DNA of 35,652 nucleotides, from contig CAZVRJ010000026.1 of NCBI GenBank assembly GCA_964629885.1, forward strand, positions 1 through 35,652, written 5' to 3'. Below, piece by piece: positions 16,551 through 24,672 of the stretch. The notes under the pieces were generated by a model. That model was given only the letters and a program-made list of their open reading frames with translations. It searched no databases and had not been told where the DNA came from. A program made the position numbers and the translations under genes. Within the stretch, counting starts at the first letter, position 1; each line of letters opens with the position of its first letter. Source of the stretch: CAYWCV01 sp964629885 (GTDB lineage: Bacteria; Bacteroidota; Rhodothermia; Balneolales; CAYWCV01).

Positions 16551-17578
16551 TTCACCTTTTTATACAGTAGCCACACCCCGAGCAACACAAACGGCACACT
16601 CAATATCTGCCCCATGCCGATGAACCAGTCGGTGGCGAAATCGGCCTGCTCAACTTTGGTGTACTCAAGCAGAAAGCGACCAGTGAACATGATGATCAAA
16701 AACACGCCGAAGATGAATCCCTCGGGTGGCTTACCCTTATGGCGAAGGTAGATGGTCCATAGAATCGCAAAAAGCACCACATACAGCAGAGCTTCGTAGA
16801 GCATAGATGGATGACGCGGAATCAAATCCTCACTGGCAAAGATGACGGCCCAAGGCAAATCGGTTTGCACACCGTATATCTCGGAGTTGAAGAAGTTGCC
16901 CATACGTACGAACGCACCACCGATAGAAACGGGGATGACAACACGATCGGTAACCCACAGGAAGCTGTAATTCTTGTACTTGCGACAGTACAGCCAAATA
17001 CCGATGAGGATGCCGATGGCTGCACCATGACTGGCTAATCCACCCTGCCAGATAGCAGGAACTAAGTGGAGATTGCGCAGATAATACTCAGGCTCATAGA
17101 AGATGACATGGCCTAAACGAGCACCGATCACCGTGGCAATGAGTACGTAGGTCAATAGGGCATCTCGCTCCGACTCCGGACGACCAGCATCCCGAAACTC
17201 TTTGCTTCCAATGAGATAACCAACCAAAAAAGCCCCGCCAAACAGAATTCCATACCAGCGGAAGGTTACAGGACCCACCTGCTCGATGCCGCTCACCGGA
17301 ATCAGGTTGAAGATGATTTGTCCAAGCGCAAGCGCACCCAAGGTGACCATCCAATACTGGCCATCGGTGAGCGACTGCGGCTTATCTTTGCGAGATGCCG
17401 CCTTTGCCTGAATCTGCTTTAGCCAGTAGCCTCCTGCAAAATAGGCTACAATAATACCGACGATCAGTCCATGAATGCTGAGCGTGAAGGGCAATGGAAT
17501 CACGCCCGTTTCGTACAAGATCGGATCGGCACTCCAAACAAAATATTTCGTGATGGCCGTTAGCGAATCGGGCTGCAT
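16538..17578 (-). CDS. lgt: Prolipoprotein diacylglyceryl transferase
   Basis: A 346-residue integral membrane enzyme that moves a diacylglyceryl group from phosphatidylglycerol to the lipobox cysteine of prolipoproteins, the first step in lipoprotein maturation. Diagnostic pieces are HGLIVGIIVAYFAGGYW, the RWYGILFGGAFLVGY segment, GGLASHGAAIGILIGIW with the conserved His, the Lgt signature RMGNFFNSEIYG and the C-terminal RHPSMLYEALLYVVLF / GRFLLEYTKVEQ. About seven membrane segments are present. It is somewhat longer than the Escherichia coli protein because of an insertion between helices one and two rich in Lys and Gln (WLKQIQAKAASRKDKPQSL). It starts 3 nt after cysS and overlaps the phosphohexomutase gene by 13 nt. 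A substrate lipoprotein is encoded at 21946-22518. Confidence 0.93.
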   Translation of the reverse strand: MQPDSLTAITKYFVWSADPILYETGVIPLPFTLSIHGLIVGIIVAYFAGGYWLKQIQAKAASRKDKPQSLTDGQYWMVTLGALALGQIIFNLIPVSGIEQVGPVTFRWYGILFGGAFLVGYLIGSKEFRDAGRPESERDALLTYVLIATVIGARLGHVIFYEPEYYLRNLHLVPAIWQGGLASHGAAIGILIGIWLYCRKYKNYSFLWVTDRVVIPVSIGGAFVRMGNFFNSEIYGVQTDLPWAVIFASEDLIPRHPSMLYEALLYVVLFAILWTIYLRHKGKPPEGFIFGVFLIIMFTGRFLLEYTKVEQADFATDWFIGMGQILSVPFVLLGVWLLYKKVKWQK

Positions 17579-17581
17579 GCG

Positions 17582-19033
17582 TCAGTTTTTTGGAAGTTTG
17601 TAGATGGGACCACTCGCGGTATCTTCTACCACGACATCAAGTTCCTTGAGGGCATCGCGGATTTGATCGGCCACAGGCCAGTTCTTATCGGCGCGTGCCC
17701 CAGCACGGAGCTTCAATATAAGCTCCATCAGACCAGGAATCACTCCCGCATCGTTCGAAACCTGCTCCTCGGGCCAAATACCTAAAACGGTGTCGACCGT
17801 ATCGCGAAGCACCTGCACCACATCTACGATGTTTGATGGATGATCTCCCTTAAGGATGCGGGCACGCCATGGCTTAAGCCACTCGTACAATACTGCAATG
17901 GCCTGAGCCGTGTTGAAGTCGTCGTCCATGCAGGCTTTGTATGCAGCACGGAAACCCTGGGTATCGAAGGCTTCGCCATTCCCACCCTCAGATGAGCTGA
18001 TAACTCGTACCATCTCCTGCAAATTATTCAATCCCGTCTCGGCCGCCTCAAGTGCTGGCTCCGAAAAGTCGGTGGTGCTACGGTAGTGGCTCTGCAACAG
18101 GAAGAACCTGACAACCTGCGGTTTCCAAGCTCTACTGAGCAGTGGATGGTCGCCTGAGAAGAATTGGTGCAACGAAATAGCGTTGCCGAGCGACTTGCCC
18201 ATCTTCTGCCCGTTGAGCGTCACCATGTTGTTGTGCAGCCAATAGCGCACAAAAGTCTCACCGTGAGCGCACTCGCTTTGGGCGATTTCGCATTCGTGGT
18301 GCGGAAACTGATTTTCGAGTCCACCGCCGTGGATGTCGAAGGTCTTGCCGAGATAGCGGGTCGACATCGCCGAGCATTCGATGTGCCAACCTGGGTATCC
18401 GACACTCCAAGGAGATGCCCACTTCATGATATGATCAGGCTCCGCCTTTTTCCATAGCGCGAAATCGGCCGCGTTACGCTTTCCGCCCGCAATTTCAACC
18501 CGAGTTCCAGAAACGGCCTCATCGGTCTGTCGTCCGCTGAGCTTGCCATAGTCGGGATCGGAGCTCACGTCAAAGTAGACATTGCCGTCGGCATCGTATG
18601 CGTGCCCCTTTTCGATAAGCTCCTCGATCATCGCGATCTGTTCGGGGATGTGCCCCGATGCGCGCGGCGTGATATCGGGCCGGAGTATTCCCAATGCATC
18701 CATGTCGCGGAAATAGGCATTCGTGTACTTCTCGGCGACTTCCATCGGTTCGAGACGCTCCAAACGAGCCTGCTTTTGCAGCTTATCTTCACCTGCATCG
18801 GCATCATCTGTAAGGTGTCCCACATCCGTAATATTCTGCACATACCGCACACGATAACCCGAGTACCTTAAGTAGCGATTCACCACATCAAAGAACACAT
18901 AGCTCTTCGCATGACCCAAGTGGGCATCGCCGTACACCGTCGGACCACACACGTACATCCCGACAAACCCCTCGATCAATGGCGTGAATGGCTCTTTTTT
19001 TCGAGACAGGGTGTTGTAAACGGTGAGACTCAC
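17582..19033 (-). CDS. cysS: Cysteinyl-tRNA synthetase
   Basis: A 483-residue class I aminoacyl-tRNA synthetase that charges tRNA-Cys. The HIGH signature is HLGH (38-41, in YGDAHLGHAKSY) and the KMSKS loop is KMGKS (277-281, NGQKMGKSLGN); both variants are usual in Bacteroidota enzymes. The zinc ligands that select cysteine are Cys29 (YVCGPTVYG), Cys220 (WHIECSAM) and His245 (FPHHECE). The C-terminal anticodon-binding helical domain follows, ending with LPKN. It is the first gene of the cysS-lgt-mutase unit. Its upstream region is a short degenerate GAGGATT-type repeat. Confidence 0.96.
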   Translation of the reverse strand: MSLTVYNTLSRKKEPFTPLIEGFVGMYVCGPTVYGDAHLGHAKSYVFFDVVNRYLRYSGYRVRYVQNITDVGHLTDDADAGEDKLQKQARLERLEPMEVAEKYTNAYFRDMDALGILRPDITPRASGHIPEQIAMIEELIEKGHAYDADGNVYFDVSSDPDYGKLSGRQTDEAVSGTRVEIAGGKRNAADFALWKKAEPDHIMKWASPWSVGYPGWHIECSAMSTRYLGKTFDIHGGGLENQFPHHECEIAQSECAHGETFVRYWLHNNMVTLNGQKMGKSLGNAISLHQFFSGDHPLLSRAWKPQVVRFFLLQSHYRSTTDFSEPALEAAETGLNNLQEMVRVISSSEGGNGEAFDTQGFRAAYKACMDDDFNTAQAIAVLYEWLKPWRARILKGDHPSNIVDVVQVLRDTVDTVLGIWPEEQVSNDAGVIPGLMELILKLRAGARADKNWPVADQIRDALKELDVVVEDTASGPIYKLPKN

Positions 19034-19076
19034 GAGGAATGAGGATTTGGGATTGAGGACTCAGTGAGGAAATTTA
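19034..19076. repeat. Degenerate GAGGATT-type short array upstream of cysS
   Basis: GAGGAATGAGGATTTGGGATTGAGGACTCAGTGAGGA is a loose heptamer-like repeat lying directly against the cysS start codon region. It is weaker than the other arrays and may be chance. Confidence 0.4.
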
Positions 19077-19104
19077 CGGAAATTGGGGCACAAGTGACCC
19101 ATTA

Positions 19105-19143
19105 TGATGCCTCTGTTGCCCTCGTTGCCCCTGATGCCCTCGG
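19105..19143. repeat. GATGCC-rich array next to a stop codon
   Basis: GATGCCTCTGTTGCCCTCG, TTGCCCCT and GATGCCCTCGG follow each other and end at the TGA stop (19144-19146, minus strand) of the S9 peptidase. It is the same type as the array at 664-726, with GATGCCTCCGTTGCCCT there. Confidence 0.6.
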
Positions 19144-21864
19144 TCATTTATTATCCGCCTCTTTCTTCATCCGCTCCATGTACGACACGCCCTCAGTCAT
19201 CCATTTCGGGGCGTCATTGCCCTTGAGGTGGTGATCTAAGAACGCCGTTGTGCGGTTGAAGTAATCCATCTGGTTCTCCCGCTTCGTAAAATTGTGATTC
19301 TCGTCGGCATATACGAGCATGGTGAACGGTTTGCCCATACGGCGCATGGTTCCGTAGAACTCGATGCCCTGGTGCCAATCTACAGCACCGTCTTTGTCGC
19401 CGAAGGTCATGAGCATCGGGGTGTTGATGCGGTCGGCGAAGATGATCGGCGAGTTGCGCCAGTGTGCCTCTTCCGTTTCATACCATGGACCGCTGAAACG
19501 ACCTTGGCTTGTTTCGAAGATCTTCTGGTTCGGTGTGCCGCTGTTCCAGTAGATGGCCAACGACATGCTCATCATGTTCGTGAGCGGTGCCCCGGCGATG
19601 GCGGCACTGAACAGGTCGGTCTGGGTTACCAAGAAGGCCGTCTGATAACCGCCCCAGCTGTGCCCCATCAGACCGACGGCGTCTTTCTGGATCATGCCGG
19701 TTGCCAATACTTTTTCGACGGCTGGAACCACGCAGTTCACGGCCGACATCCCCGGATCGTCGATGTCGTACACAATGTCGGGCTGGAACACGAAATATCC
19801 CTGCGAGGTATAGTGGCTCAGGTTGTACGCCGAGCGAACCGATGGATTCACATAGTTGTGAACCGCATTCGAGCGGATCTCGTAGATGTACACAATCATC
19901 GGATACTGTTTTCCCGGCTCATAGTTTGCCGGATAATGCAGCGCGCCTTTTAATGGACGCTCATCTTTACTTTCGAAGTACACCAGCTCGGAGTGACCCC
20001 AGGCATAATTGAAGGCATGCGGATTGCTTTGGAACACCGTCTGTGCATTAGTAAGTGTAGATCCAGCCTTGAGCGCCGGTGGCACATCGTATTTCATAGT
20101 CACGTACGAATACATCTCAGCATTCTTGGCTTTCGACAGACGCCCGATGCTCATCGGCTCAAAAATCAGTGTCGACACATTACCACGGGTATCAAGTTGA
20201 GCGTAACCCGTCTTGCGGTCATAGTCGTTGGTCATAGTGAGCATGATCGGCTTGGCTGGATCGATGAATGGATCCTCGAAATCGAGGCGCTGCACACGGT
20301 ATATAATTTGGTCATTGCGACCTGATGTCAACTTACGTGGCACGCTTCCATCGGGCTGGATACGCCATACGTCGTACTCATCGTACACCAAAAACGCCAC
20401 ATCGCCCTTCAGCCATCCGCCGAATCCAAATGGACCGATGATACCTGGTCGGTCGTCGCGCGTGTTCCATACCGGATGTGGGATAAGCTCTGATACGTTG
20501 GTATGTGTACGGTTTCGGGTGTCGTACACATAATAATGGTTGTCCTTAAAGTAGGTCAGATAGCGTCCCGTAGGCGAAGCATTTGGCTGCCCACCTGCCG
20601 ACATCACCTGATTCTCGAGCAGCAAGGTCTTGGCACTGGTGTTCATGTCGACTGTGTAGTAATCGGCAAAATCTTCCTTGAAAGCTGGACGGTATTTGTC
20701 GATATGCCACGATACAGCGGTCGAATGAAGGGTGCTTACGCTAGCAAATGGTGTGTCTGAATCGGCCAATGCAACAACCTTGCCCGTGTTCACATGCCAG
20801 ACCACCTCCATACTGCGGTTTTGGTCCTGGTTGAAATTTACACGCTGCCTTGGTTGTACTTCCCTGTCATTCCAATTCCATACATCGACCGGTGCAAGCT
20901 TCTCCTTCTTAGGTGGCGCAGGCTTCTTGCCTCCGGTTGTGTCGGGCTCTGGCTTTTTAGTCCAATCTTTCATCCCAAAATGCACACGCGTAAGATCATC
21001 TGATATGCGAATCGATGAACTCCCGAACACTCGCATAGCATCTGGTAAATTGCCCACTGGATTAAGGGTCTTCAGCTCTGGACGCACCGCCAATGCCGTA
21101 TAGAAATGGATCTTCTGGGTCTCTTCTTCCCACCCTTTTTGCTTCCATTCACGGTAAAAGGCCATGGCTTGACCTTCACGGTCCCAAACGAGGCGCGAAA
21201 ACTTGGTGGTGTCGCTGGCCAGAACGGTGGATGCCGATGTCGCAAGATTGATCAACTCAACCGTGTTCAAAGCCCCACCTGCTGTGATGTAGGCAAAGCG
21301 ATTCGCCTTCTTGTTGAACGAGCCTTCGGTCACATTGCCCAAGCTGCGCGATAGTCCGGTACCCATGTCGCGGAGCAGTACTGTGTTGCCCAGAGCCTTA
21401 CTATCGGCCGGTTTCATCAGCGTGATCGACAACCACTTGCCATCTTCGGAAAAGTTGAAACCGGTGATACCCTTTATGGATTCCATTTCCATGGTAGTTA
21501 GGTTCACCAGTCCAAGTGAGAACTCAACCGGTTTACGCTGCTCGGTAAGCTTCTCCTGCTCGGCGTACGAAACGCCAATACGCATGGCCAGCCACTTATT
21601 GTCGCCCGAAAATGCCGCCTGCGATGCAAACGCATATCCCTTGGGATCGCCGCCGCTAACCTTACGCACCCAAAGGGTGTCGTTGTTCTCTTGCATGGTA
21701 ACCGACCAGGCCAGCCATTGACCGTCGTTCGACGTCACAACTTGGCCCAAATTGTGCCATTTGCCGTAATCTGCGGGTGTAGCGGCTGGTTTATTCTGTG
21801 CCTGAACCGTACCTGCGATGAGAAGAAGCACTATGACGAGTGCCCGTTGGATGCTGCGTTGCAT
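19144..21864 (-). CDS. S9-family prolyl oligopeptidase-like serine peptidase, exported
   Basis: A 906-residue protein with a signal peptide (MQRSIQRALVIVLLLIAG, ending TVQAQN). The first 600 or so residues are a beta-propeller with repeated SxDGKWLS/DNKWLAMR-like blades, and the last third is the peptidase_S9 hydrolase domain. Catalytic residues are Ser736 (MGHSWGGYQT), Asp825 (FGDKDGAVDW) and His857 (DENHNF). Unlike the S9B enzyme at 12817-15078 it lacks the DPP-IV amino-terminus-binding Glu motif, so an acylaminoacyl-peptidase or endopeptidase-like specificity is more likely; this family is abundant in Bacteroidota and mostly uncharacterised. A proline/lysine-rich insertion (KPEPDTTGGKKPAPPKKEKL, about 315-335) is a probable surface loop. 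It is transcribed after the lipoprotein gene at 21946-22518 but 81 nt apart. Confidence 0.88.
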   Translation of the reverse strand: MQRSIQRALVIVLLLIAGTVQAQNKPAATPADYGKWHNLGQVVTSNDGQWLAWSVTMQENNDTLWVRKVSGGDPKGYAFASQAAFSGDNKWLAMRIGVSYAEQEKLTEQRKPVEFSLGLVNLTTMEMESIKGITGFNFSEDGKWLSITLMKPADSKALGNTVLLRDMGTGLSRSLGNVTEGSFNKKANRFAYITAGGALNTVELINLATSASTVLASDTTKFSRLVWDREGQAMAFYREWKQKGWEEETQKIHFYTALAVRPELKTLNPVGNLPDAMRVFGSSSIRISDDLTRVHFGMKDWTKKPEPDTTGGKKPAPPKKEKLAPVDVWNWNDREVQPRQRVNFNQDQNRSMEVVWHVNTGKVVALADSDTPFASVSTLHSTAVSWHIDKYRPAFKEDFADYYTVDMNTSAKTLLLENQVMSAGGQPNASPTGRYLTYFKDNHYYVYDTRNRTHTNVSELIPHPVWNTRDDRPGIIGPFGFGGWLKGDVAFLVYDEYDVWRIQPDGSVPRKLTSGRNDQIIYRVQRLDFEDPFIDPAKPIMLTMTNDYDRKTGYAQLDTRGNVSTLIFEPMSIGRLSKAKNAEMYSYVTMKYDVPPALKAGSTLTNAQTVFQSNPHAFNYAWGHSELVYFESKDERPLKGALHYPANYEPGKQYPMIVYIYEIRSNAVHNYVNPSVRSAYNLSHYTSQGYFVFQPDIVYDIDDPGMSAVNCVVPAVEKVLATGMIQKDAVGLMGHSWGGYQTAFLVTQTDLFSAAIAGAPLTNMMSMSLAIYWNSGTPNQKIFETSQGRFSGPWYETEEAHWRNSPIIFADRINTPMLMTFGDKDGAVDWHQGIEFYGTMRRMGKPFTMLVYADENHNFTKRENQMDYFNRTTAFLDHHLKGNDAPKWMTEGVSYMERMKKEADNK

Positions 21865-21903
21865 ATACTTTGAACTGAGGGTGATAAGGTAAATCCTACA
21901 AAC

Positions 21904-21928
21904 ACCTGCACACCGATTTGATGCAGGT
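21904..21928 (-). terminator. Weak hairpin after the lipoprotein gene
   Basis: ACCTGCA (21904-21910) pairs with TGCAGGT (21922-21928) around an 11-nt loop. Read on the minus strand it follows the lipoprotein stop by 17 nt and is followed by GTTTGTAGG, so the U tract is poor. It may be a terminator or an attenuating hairpin ahead of the S9 gene. Confidence 0.3.
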
Positions 21929-21945
21929 TAGAACAAACACGTGCG

Positions 21946-22518
21946 TCAGTCTTTCATCAGTCTAGCTTCGAACCTCGGCTGGCTGTGGCGCTGAAGCTTG
22001 TAATCAAAAATACCGTTTTCGGCGTCTACAATCAGACTCCATTTGTTTGTGGTGTAGTCGGTGTTCAGGCTGGCCGTGAACTCATCGGCCGGGAAGTGCT
22101 GATCCCATTCGGTTCCGGTACCGTCCGACATTCCACCGTAGTTGGTAATGGTATCAGGCGTGCCATCGGCGAGCAGGTGCTGGTGCTTGAACAGGAGTCC
22201 TTCGGGAGTGAGTGTCAGAATCCACGTGCGCGACGAATCGGCACCAACGTAAAACGGCATGCGGATTTCAGTGTCTGAACATTCACTGATCTCCATCTTA
22301 AGCGGATTCACTACAAATGGGTCGTTGGGGTCGGTTGTCGAAGATACTTCGGTGCTACCTGTGAAAGATGCACCACATTGCGCTTTGATGTTGTTGAAAA
22401 AAGCTACTTGTGGGTCTGTGACTTCGGGTACTGCTGTTTCAGATCCGGAGCCGCAAGCTGTAAACAGGATGAACGAGGCTCCAACAAACGTGATCGTCTT
22501 AAGTGTGCGAAAATTCAT
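21946..22518 (-). CDS. Lipoprotein of unknown function
   Basis: A 190-residue protein with a type II signal peptide: basic start (MNFRTLKT), hydrophobic segment and the lipobox FTAC with Cys22, followed by GSGSET. After lipid attachment by the Lgt encoded at 16538-17578 it should be anchored in a membrane on the periplasmic side. The mature part is short and mostly beta-rich, with conserved-looking charged/aromatic stretches (RTWILTLTPEGLLFKHQHL, GTEWDQHFPADEF). I do not recognise a named domain; the wording of the repeats resembles small lipoproteins found widely in Bacteroidota. It is divergent from pcm across a 134-nt region with an inverted repeat. Confidence 0.75.
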   Translation of the reverse strand: MNFRTLKTITFVGASFILFTACGSGSETAVPEVTDPQVAFFNNIKAQCGASFTGSTEVSSTTDPNDPFVVNPLKMEISECSDTEIRMPFYVGADSSRTWILTLTPEGLLFKHQHLLADGTPDTITNYGGMSDGTGTEWDQHFPADEFTASLNTDYTTNKWSLIVDAENGIFDYKLQRHSQPRFEARLMKD

Positions 22519-22603
22519 TATATATAGATTTGTTTATAGAGATCGATTTAAAAAGTGTTGAAGAATAGCAATAGCATTTCAGAACTGCAAAAGGGTGATC
22601 ATC

Positions 22604-22638
22604 TTTAAGTGATTAAGGCGTTCTCAGTCACTTAAAGT
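22604..22638. promoter_or_regulatory. Inverted repeat in the divergent lipoprotein/pcm promoter region
   Basis: CTTTAAGTGA (22604-22613) is perfectly repeated inverted as TCACTTAAAG (22629-22638), with a 15-nt spacer. It lies 14 nt before the pcm ATG and 86 nt from the lipoprotein start, between divergent genes, so it could be an operator. A TATATTTAA box follows at 22642-22650. No regulator can be named. Confidence 0.45.
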
Positions 22639-22652
22639 GCTATATTTAACGT

Positions 22653-23312
22653 ATGAGACACACGTCGTTCAACGATCCGATTTACCGGGGCAAGCGCCAA
22701 GGATTAGTACAAGTACTGCAAGATAAGGGCATTGCCGATGAATTCGTGCTTCGCGCTGTCGGAACTGTGCCTCGCCACATGTTCATCGACACGGCCCTGC
22801 ACAAGCGGGCTTATGAAGACACGGCTCTTCCAATCGGGATGAAGCAAACCATATCGCAGCCCTACACGGTAGCGCGACAGACCGAGTTGCTGCACGTCCA
22901 GAAAGGCGACAAAGTACTGGAGATCGGCACTGGTTCGGGTTACCAAGCAGCCATTTTATGTGAACTTGGTGCAGACGTGTACTCGGTTGAACGCCACGAT
23001 TATCTCTACCAGCATGCCCGTGAGCTGCTGCTCGCATTAGGATACAGGATACGTGCCAAATGTGGCGATGGTACAGAGGGGTGGTCAGCATACAGCCCCT
23101 ATGATGGCATTGTGGTAACTGCGGGCGCCCCGGTCGTGCCCGATGCGCTCGTGAACCAGCTCAATATCGGCGGACGCTTGGTCATACCCGTTGGCGACCA
23201 GCACGTGCAGACCATGCTTCGCATAACCCGCACTGGAGAGCATGACTACATCGAAGAGGAATTCGCTGATTTCCAGTTCGTACCGCTCATTGGCCGAGAA
23301 GGCTGGAAGTGA
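22653..23312 (+). CDS. pcm: Protein-L-isoaspartate O-methyltransferase
   Basis: A 219-residue cytosolic repair enzyme that methylates L-isoaspartyl residues in aged proteins with S-adenosylmethionine. It shows the isoaspartyl-binding QTISQPYTVA motif (65-74), the SAM-binding motif I VLEIGTGSGYQAAIL (88-102), the acidic end of strand two (VYSVERHD) and the GAPVVPDALVNQL motif. Length is normal for bacterial PCM. Its stop overlaps the GTG start of the DUF368 gene (GTGA, 23309-23312), indicating translational coupling. A TATATTTAA box ends a few bases before the ATG, so either the leader is very short or the promoter lies further upstream. Confidence 0.93.
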   Translation: MRHTSFNDPIYRGKRQGLVQVLQDKGIADEFVLRAVGTVPRHMFIDTALHKRAYEDTALPIGMKQTISQPYTVARQTELLHVQKGDKVLEIGTGSGYQAAILCELGADVYSVERHDYLYQHARELLLALGYRIRAKCGDGTEGWSAYSPYDGIVVTAGAPVVPDALVNQLNIGGRLVIPVGDQHVQTMLRITRTGEHDYIEEEFADFQFVPLIGREGWK

Positions 23313-24367
23313 AACATCTCCTGATCATATTAAAGGGCTTTTTGATGGGCTCGGCAGATGTCGTTCCTGGTGTGAGTGGCGGCACAATGGCGCTCATAAC
23401 AGGCATCTACACGAAGTTGATCGACGCCATCAAGAGCGTGGATACCACCGCACTTTCGTTACTGCTGCGGTTCAGGATAAAGGAGTTGCTCGCCCATGTG
23501 CACTGGCAGTTCCTCGGCGCACTCTTCAGCGGGATGATCCTCGCCGTGCTATTCTTCACGCGTGTCATCCCCCTCCCCCTGCTCATCTTTACCCATCCTG
23601 AGCCGATATATGGTCTGTTCTTTGGACTGATCATAGGATCCATCATCCTTCTATTGATAGACATCCGCCCCATCGGATACTGGAAGCTCGTCTACCTTGC
23701 CATCGGCGCACTGGTGGGATACTGGGTCGTCAACCTCGTGCCCACCAACACCCCCGACGCCCTCTGGTTCATCTTCCTGAGCGGGTGCATCGCCATATCT
23801 GCAATGATCCTGCCCGGCATAAGCGGATCATTCATATTGCTCATTCTCGGTAAATACACGCATATTTTTGGGCAATTCGCCGAACTCGGCGGACCCAATA
23901 ACACCGAGGCGATTCAGATTTTGGCGGTTTTTGGTGTGGGACTGGTCGTTGGGCTCGCTGCCTTCAGCCGATTCCTGTCCTGGCTGCTGCACCGGTACTC
24001 CATCGCCACACTGTGCGTTCTGATTGGTTTCCTTATTGGTTCGCTTGTGGTCATCTGGCCCTGGCAGATCCGCAGCTACGAAACCATCGCCGAAGAAATT
24101 TCGGTTTCATCGAGCGATCCGCGGCTCGAGTCGCTGGTTACAGACGGCATCGAACCGAACCTCCCAGAATACTACATTGCCTCCGATCTTAACGCCCAGC
24201 CACCAACAGTCGTACGCGTTCGCAAGAAGCTGATCCACTCCGAGCCCGTCATGCCTGGGCCCGAGAACAGCAAAACCCTCCCCATAGCCGCCATGTTCGT
24301 CGGATGCGTCGTCGTTCTCGGAATTGGGCAAATGGCGAAAAGAAAGGCTACGATGCCTTCGGCATAG
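23309..24367 (+). CDS. DUF368 polyprenyl-phosphate transporter family protein (PopT-like)
   Basis: A 352-residue inner-membrane protein starting at a GTG that overlaps the pcm stop. The N-terminus LLIILKGFLMGSADVVPGVSG and the later AMILPGISGSFILLILGKY are the paired pseudo-repeat motifs of DUF368, members of which recycle undecaprenyl phosphate across the membrane. About eight to ten membrane segments are present. Residues from about 255 to 325 form a hydrophilic loop (SSSDPRLESLVTDGIEPNLP) before a last membrane helix, longer than I expect for the family. The final residues TMPSA and the TAG stop lie inside the first unit of a 55-bp tandem repeat (24352 onward), so the repeat has provided the gene end. 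Confidence 0.85.
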   Translation: MKHLLIILKGFLMGSADVVPGVSGGTMALITGIYTKLIDAIKSVDTTALSLLLRFRIKELLAHVHWQFLGALFSGMILAVLFFTRVIPLPLLIFTHPEPIYGLFFGLIIGSIILLLIDIRPIGYWKLVYLAIGALVGYWVVNLVPTNTPDALWFIFLSGCIAISAMILPGISGSFILLILGKYTHIFGQFAELGGPNNTEAIQILAVFGVGLVVGLAAFSRFLSWLLHRYSIATLCVLIGFLIGSLVVIWPWQIRSYETIAEEISVSSSDPRLESLVTDGIEPNLPEYYIASDLNAQPPTVVRVRKKLIHSEPVMPGPENSKTLPIAAMFVGCVVVLGIGQMAKRKATMPSA

Positions 24368-24587
24368 GTCCCTCCAGGATGACAGCCCGTGAGTTATTAG
24401 GAAAGTGATGCCTTCGGCATAGGTCCCTCCAGGATGATAGCCCGTGAGTTATTAGGAAAGTGATGCCTTCGGCATAGGTCCCTCCAGGATGACAGCCCGT
24501 GAGTTATTAGGAAAGTGATGCCTTCGGCATGGGTCCCTCCAGGATGACAGCCCGTGAGTTATTATGTGACCAGACGCCTACGGCGTA
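24352..24587. repeat. 55-bp tandem repeat, four units, two-hairpin core
   Basis: Units start at 24352, 24407, 24462 and 24517, exactly 55 nt apart, with only one or two substitutions between them. Each contains ATGCCTTCGGCATAGGTCC, a CTCCA spacer, GGATGACAGC and a unit-specific tail CCGTGAGTTATTAGGAAAGT. After the fourth unit a diverged hairpin ACGCC-TAC-GGCGT (24574-24586) follows. The first 16 nt of unit one are the coding end of the DUF368 gene. Near-identity between units means recent amplification. Confidence 0.92.
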
Positions 24588-24590
24588 ATC

Positions 24591-24631
24591 TCTTGCTCTT
24601 GCAGTTGCTCTTGCAGTTGCTCTTGCTCTTG
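24591..24631. repeat. TTGCTCTTGCAG-type microsatellite
   Basis: Three imperfect 12-nt units of TTGCTCTTGCAG followed by TTGCTCTTGCTCTTG. It lies between the 55-bp array and the Usp gene; the remaining 40 nt before that gene are AT-rich and could contain its promoter. Confidence 0.7.
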
Positions 24632-24672
24632 TGTAGCTTACATATAGAACAACTCTAAACACGGAGGTCAAG

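Noticed and set aside
24352..24587. CRISPR-like array
   Set aside because: Units are contiguous near-identical 55-mers without variable spacers, and no cas genes are present.
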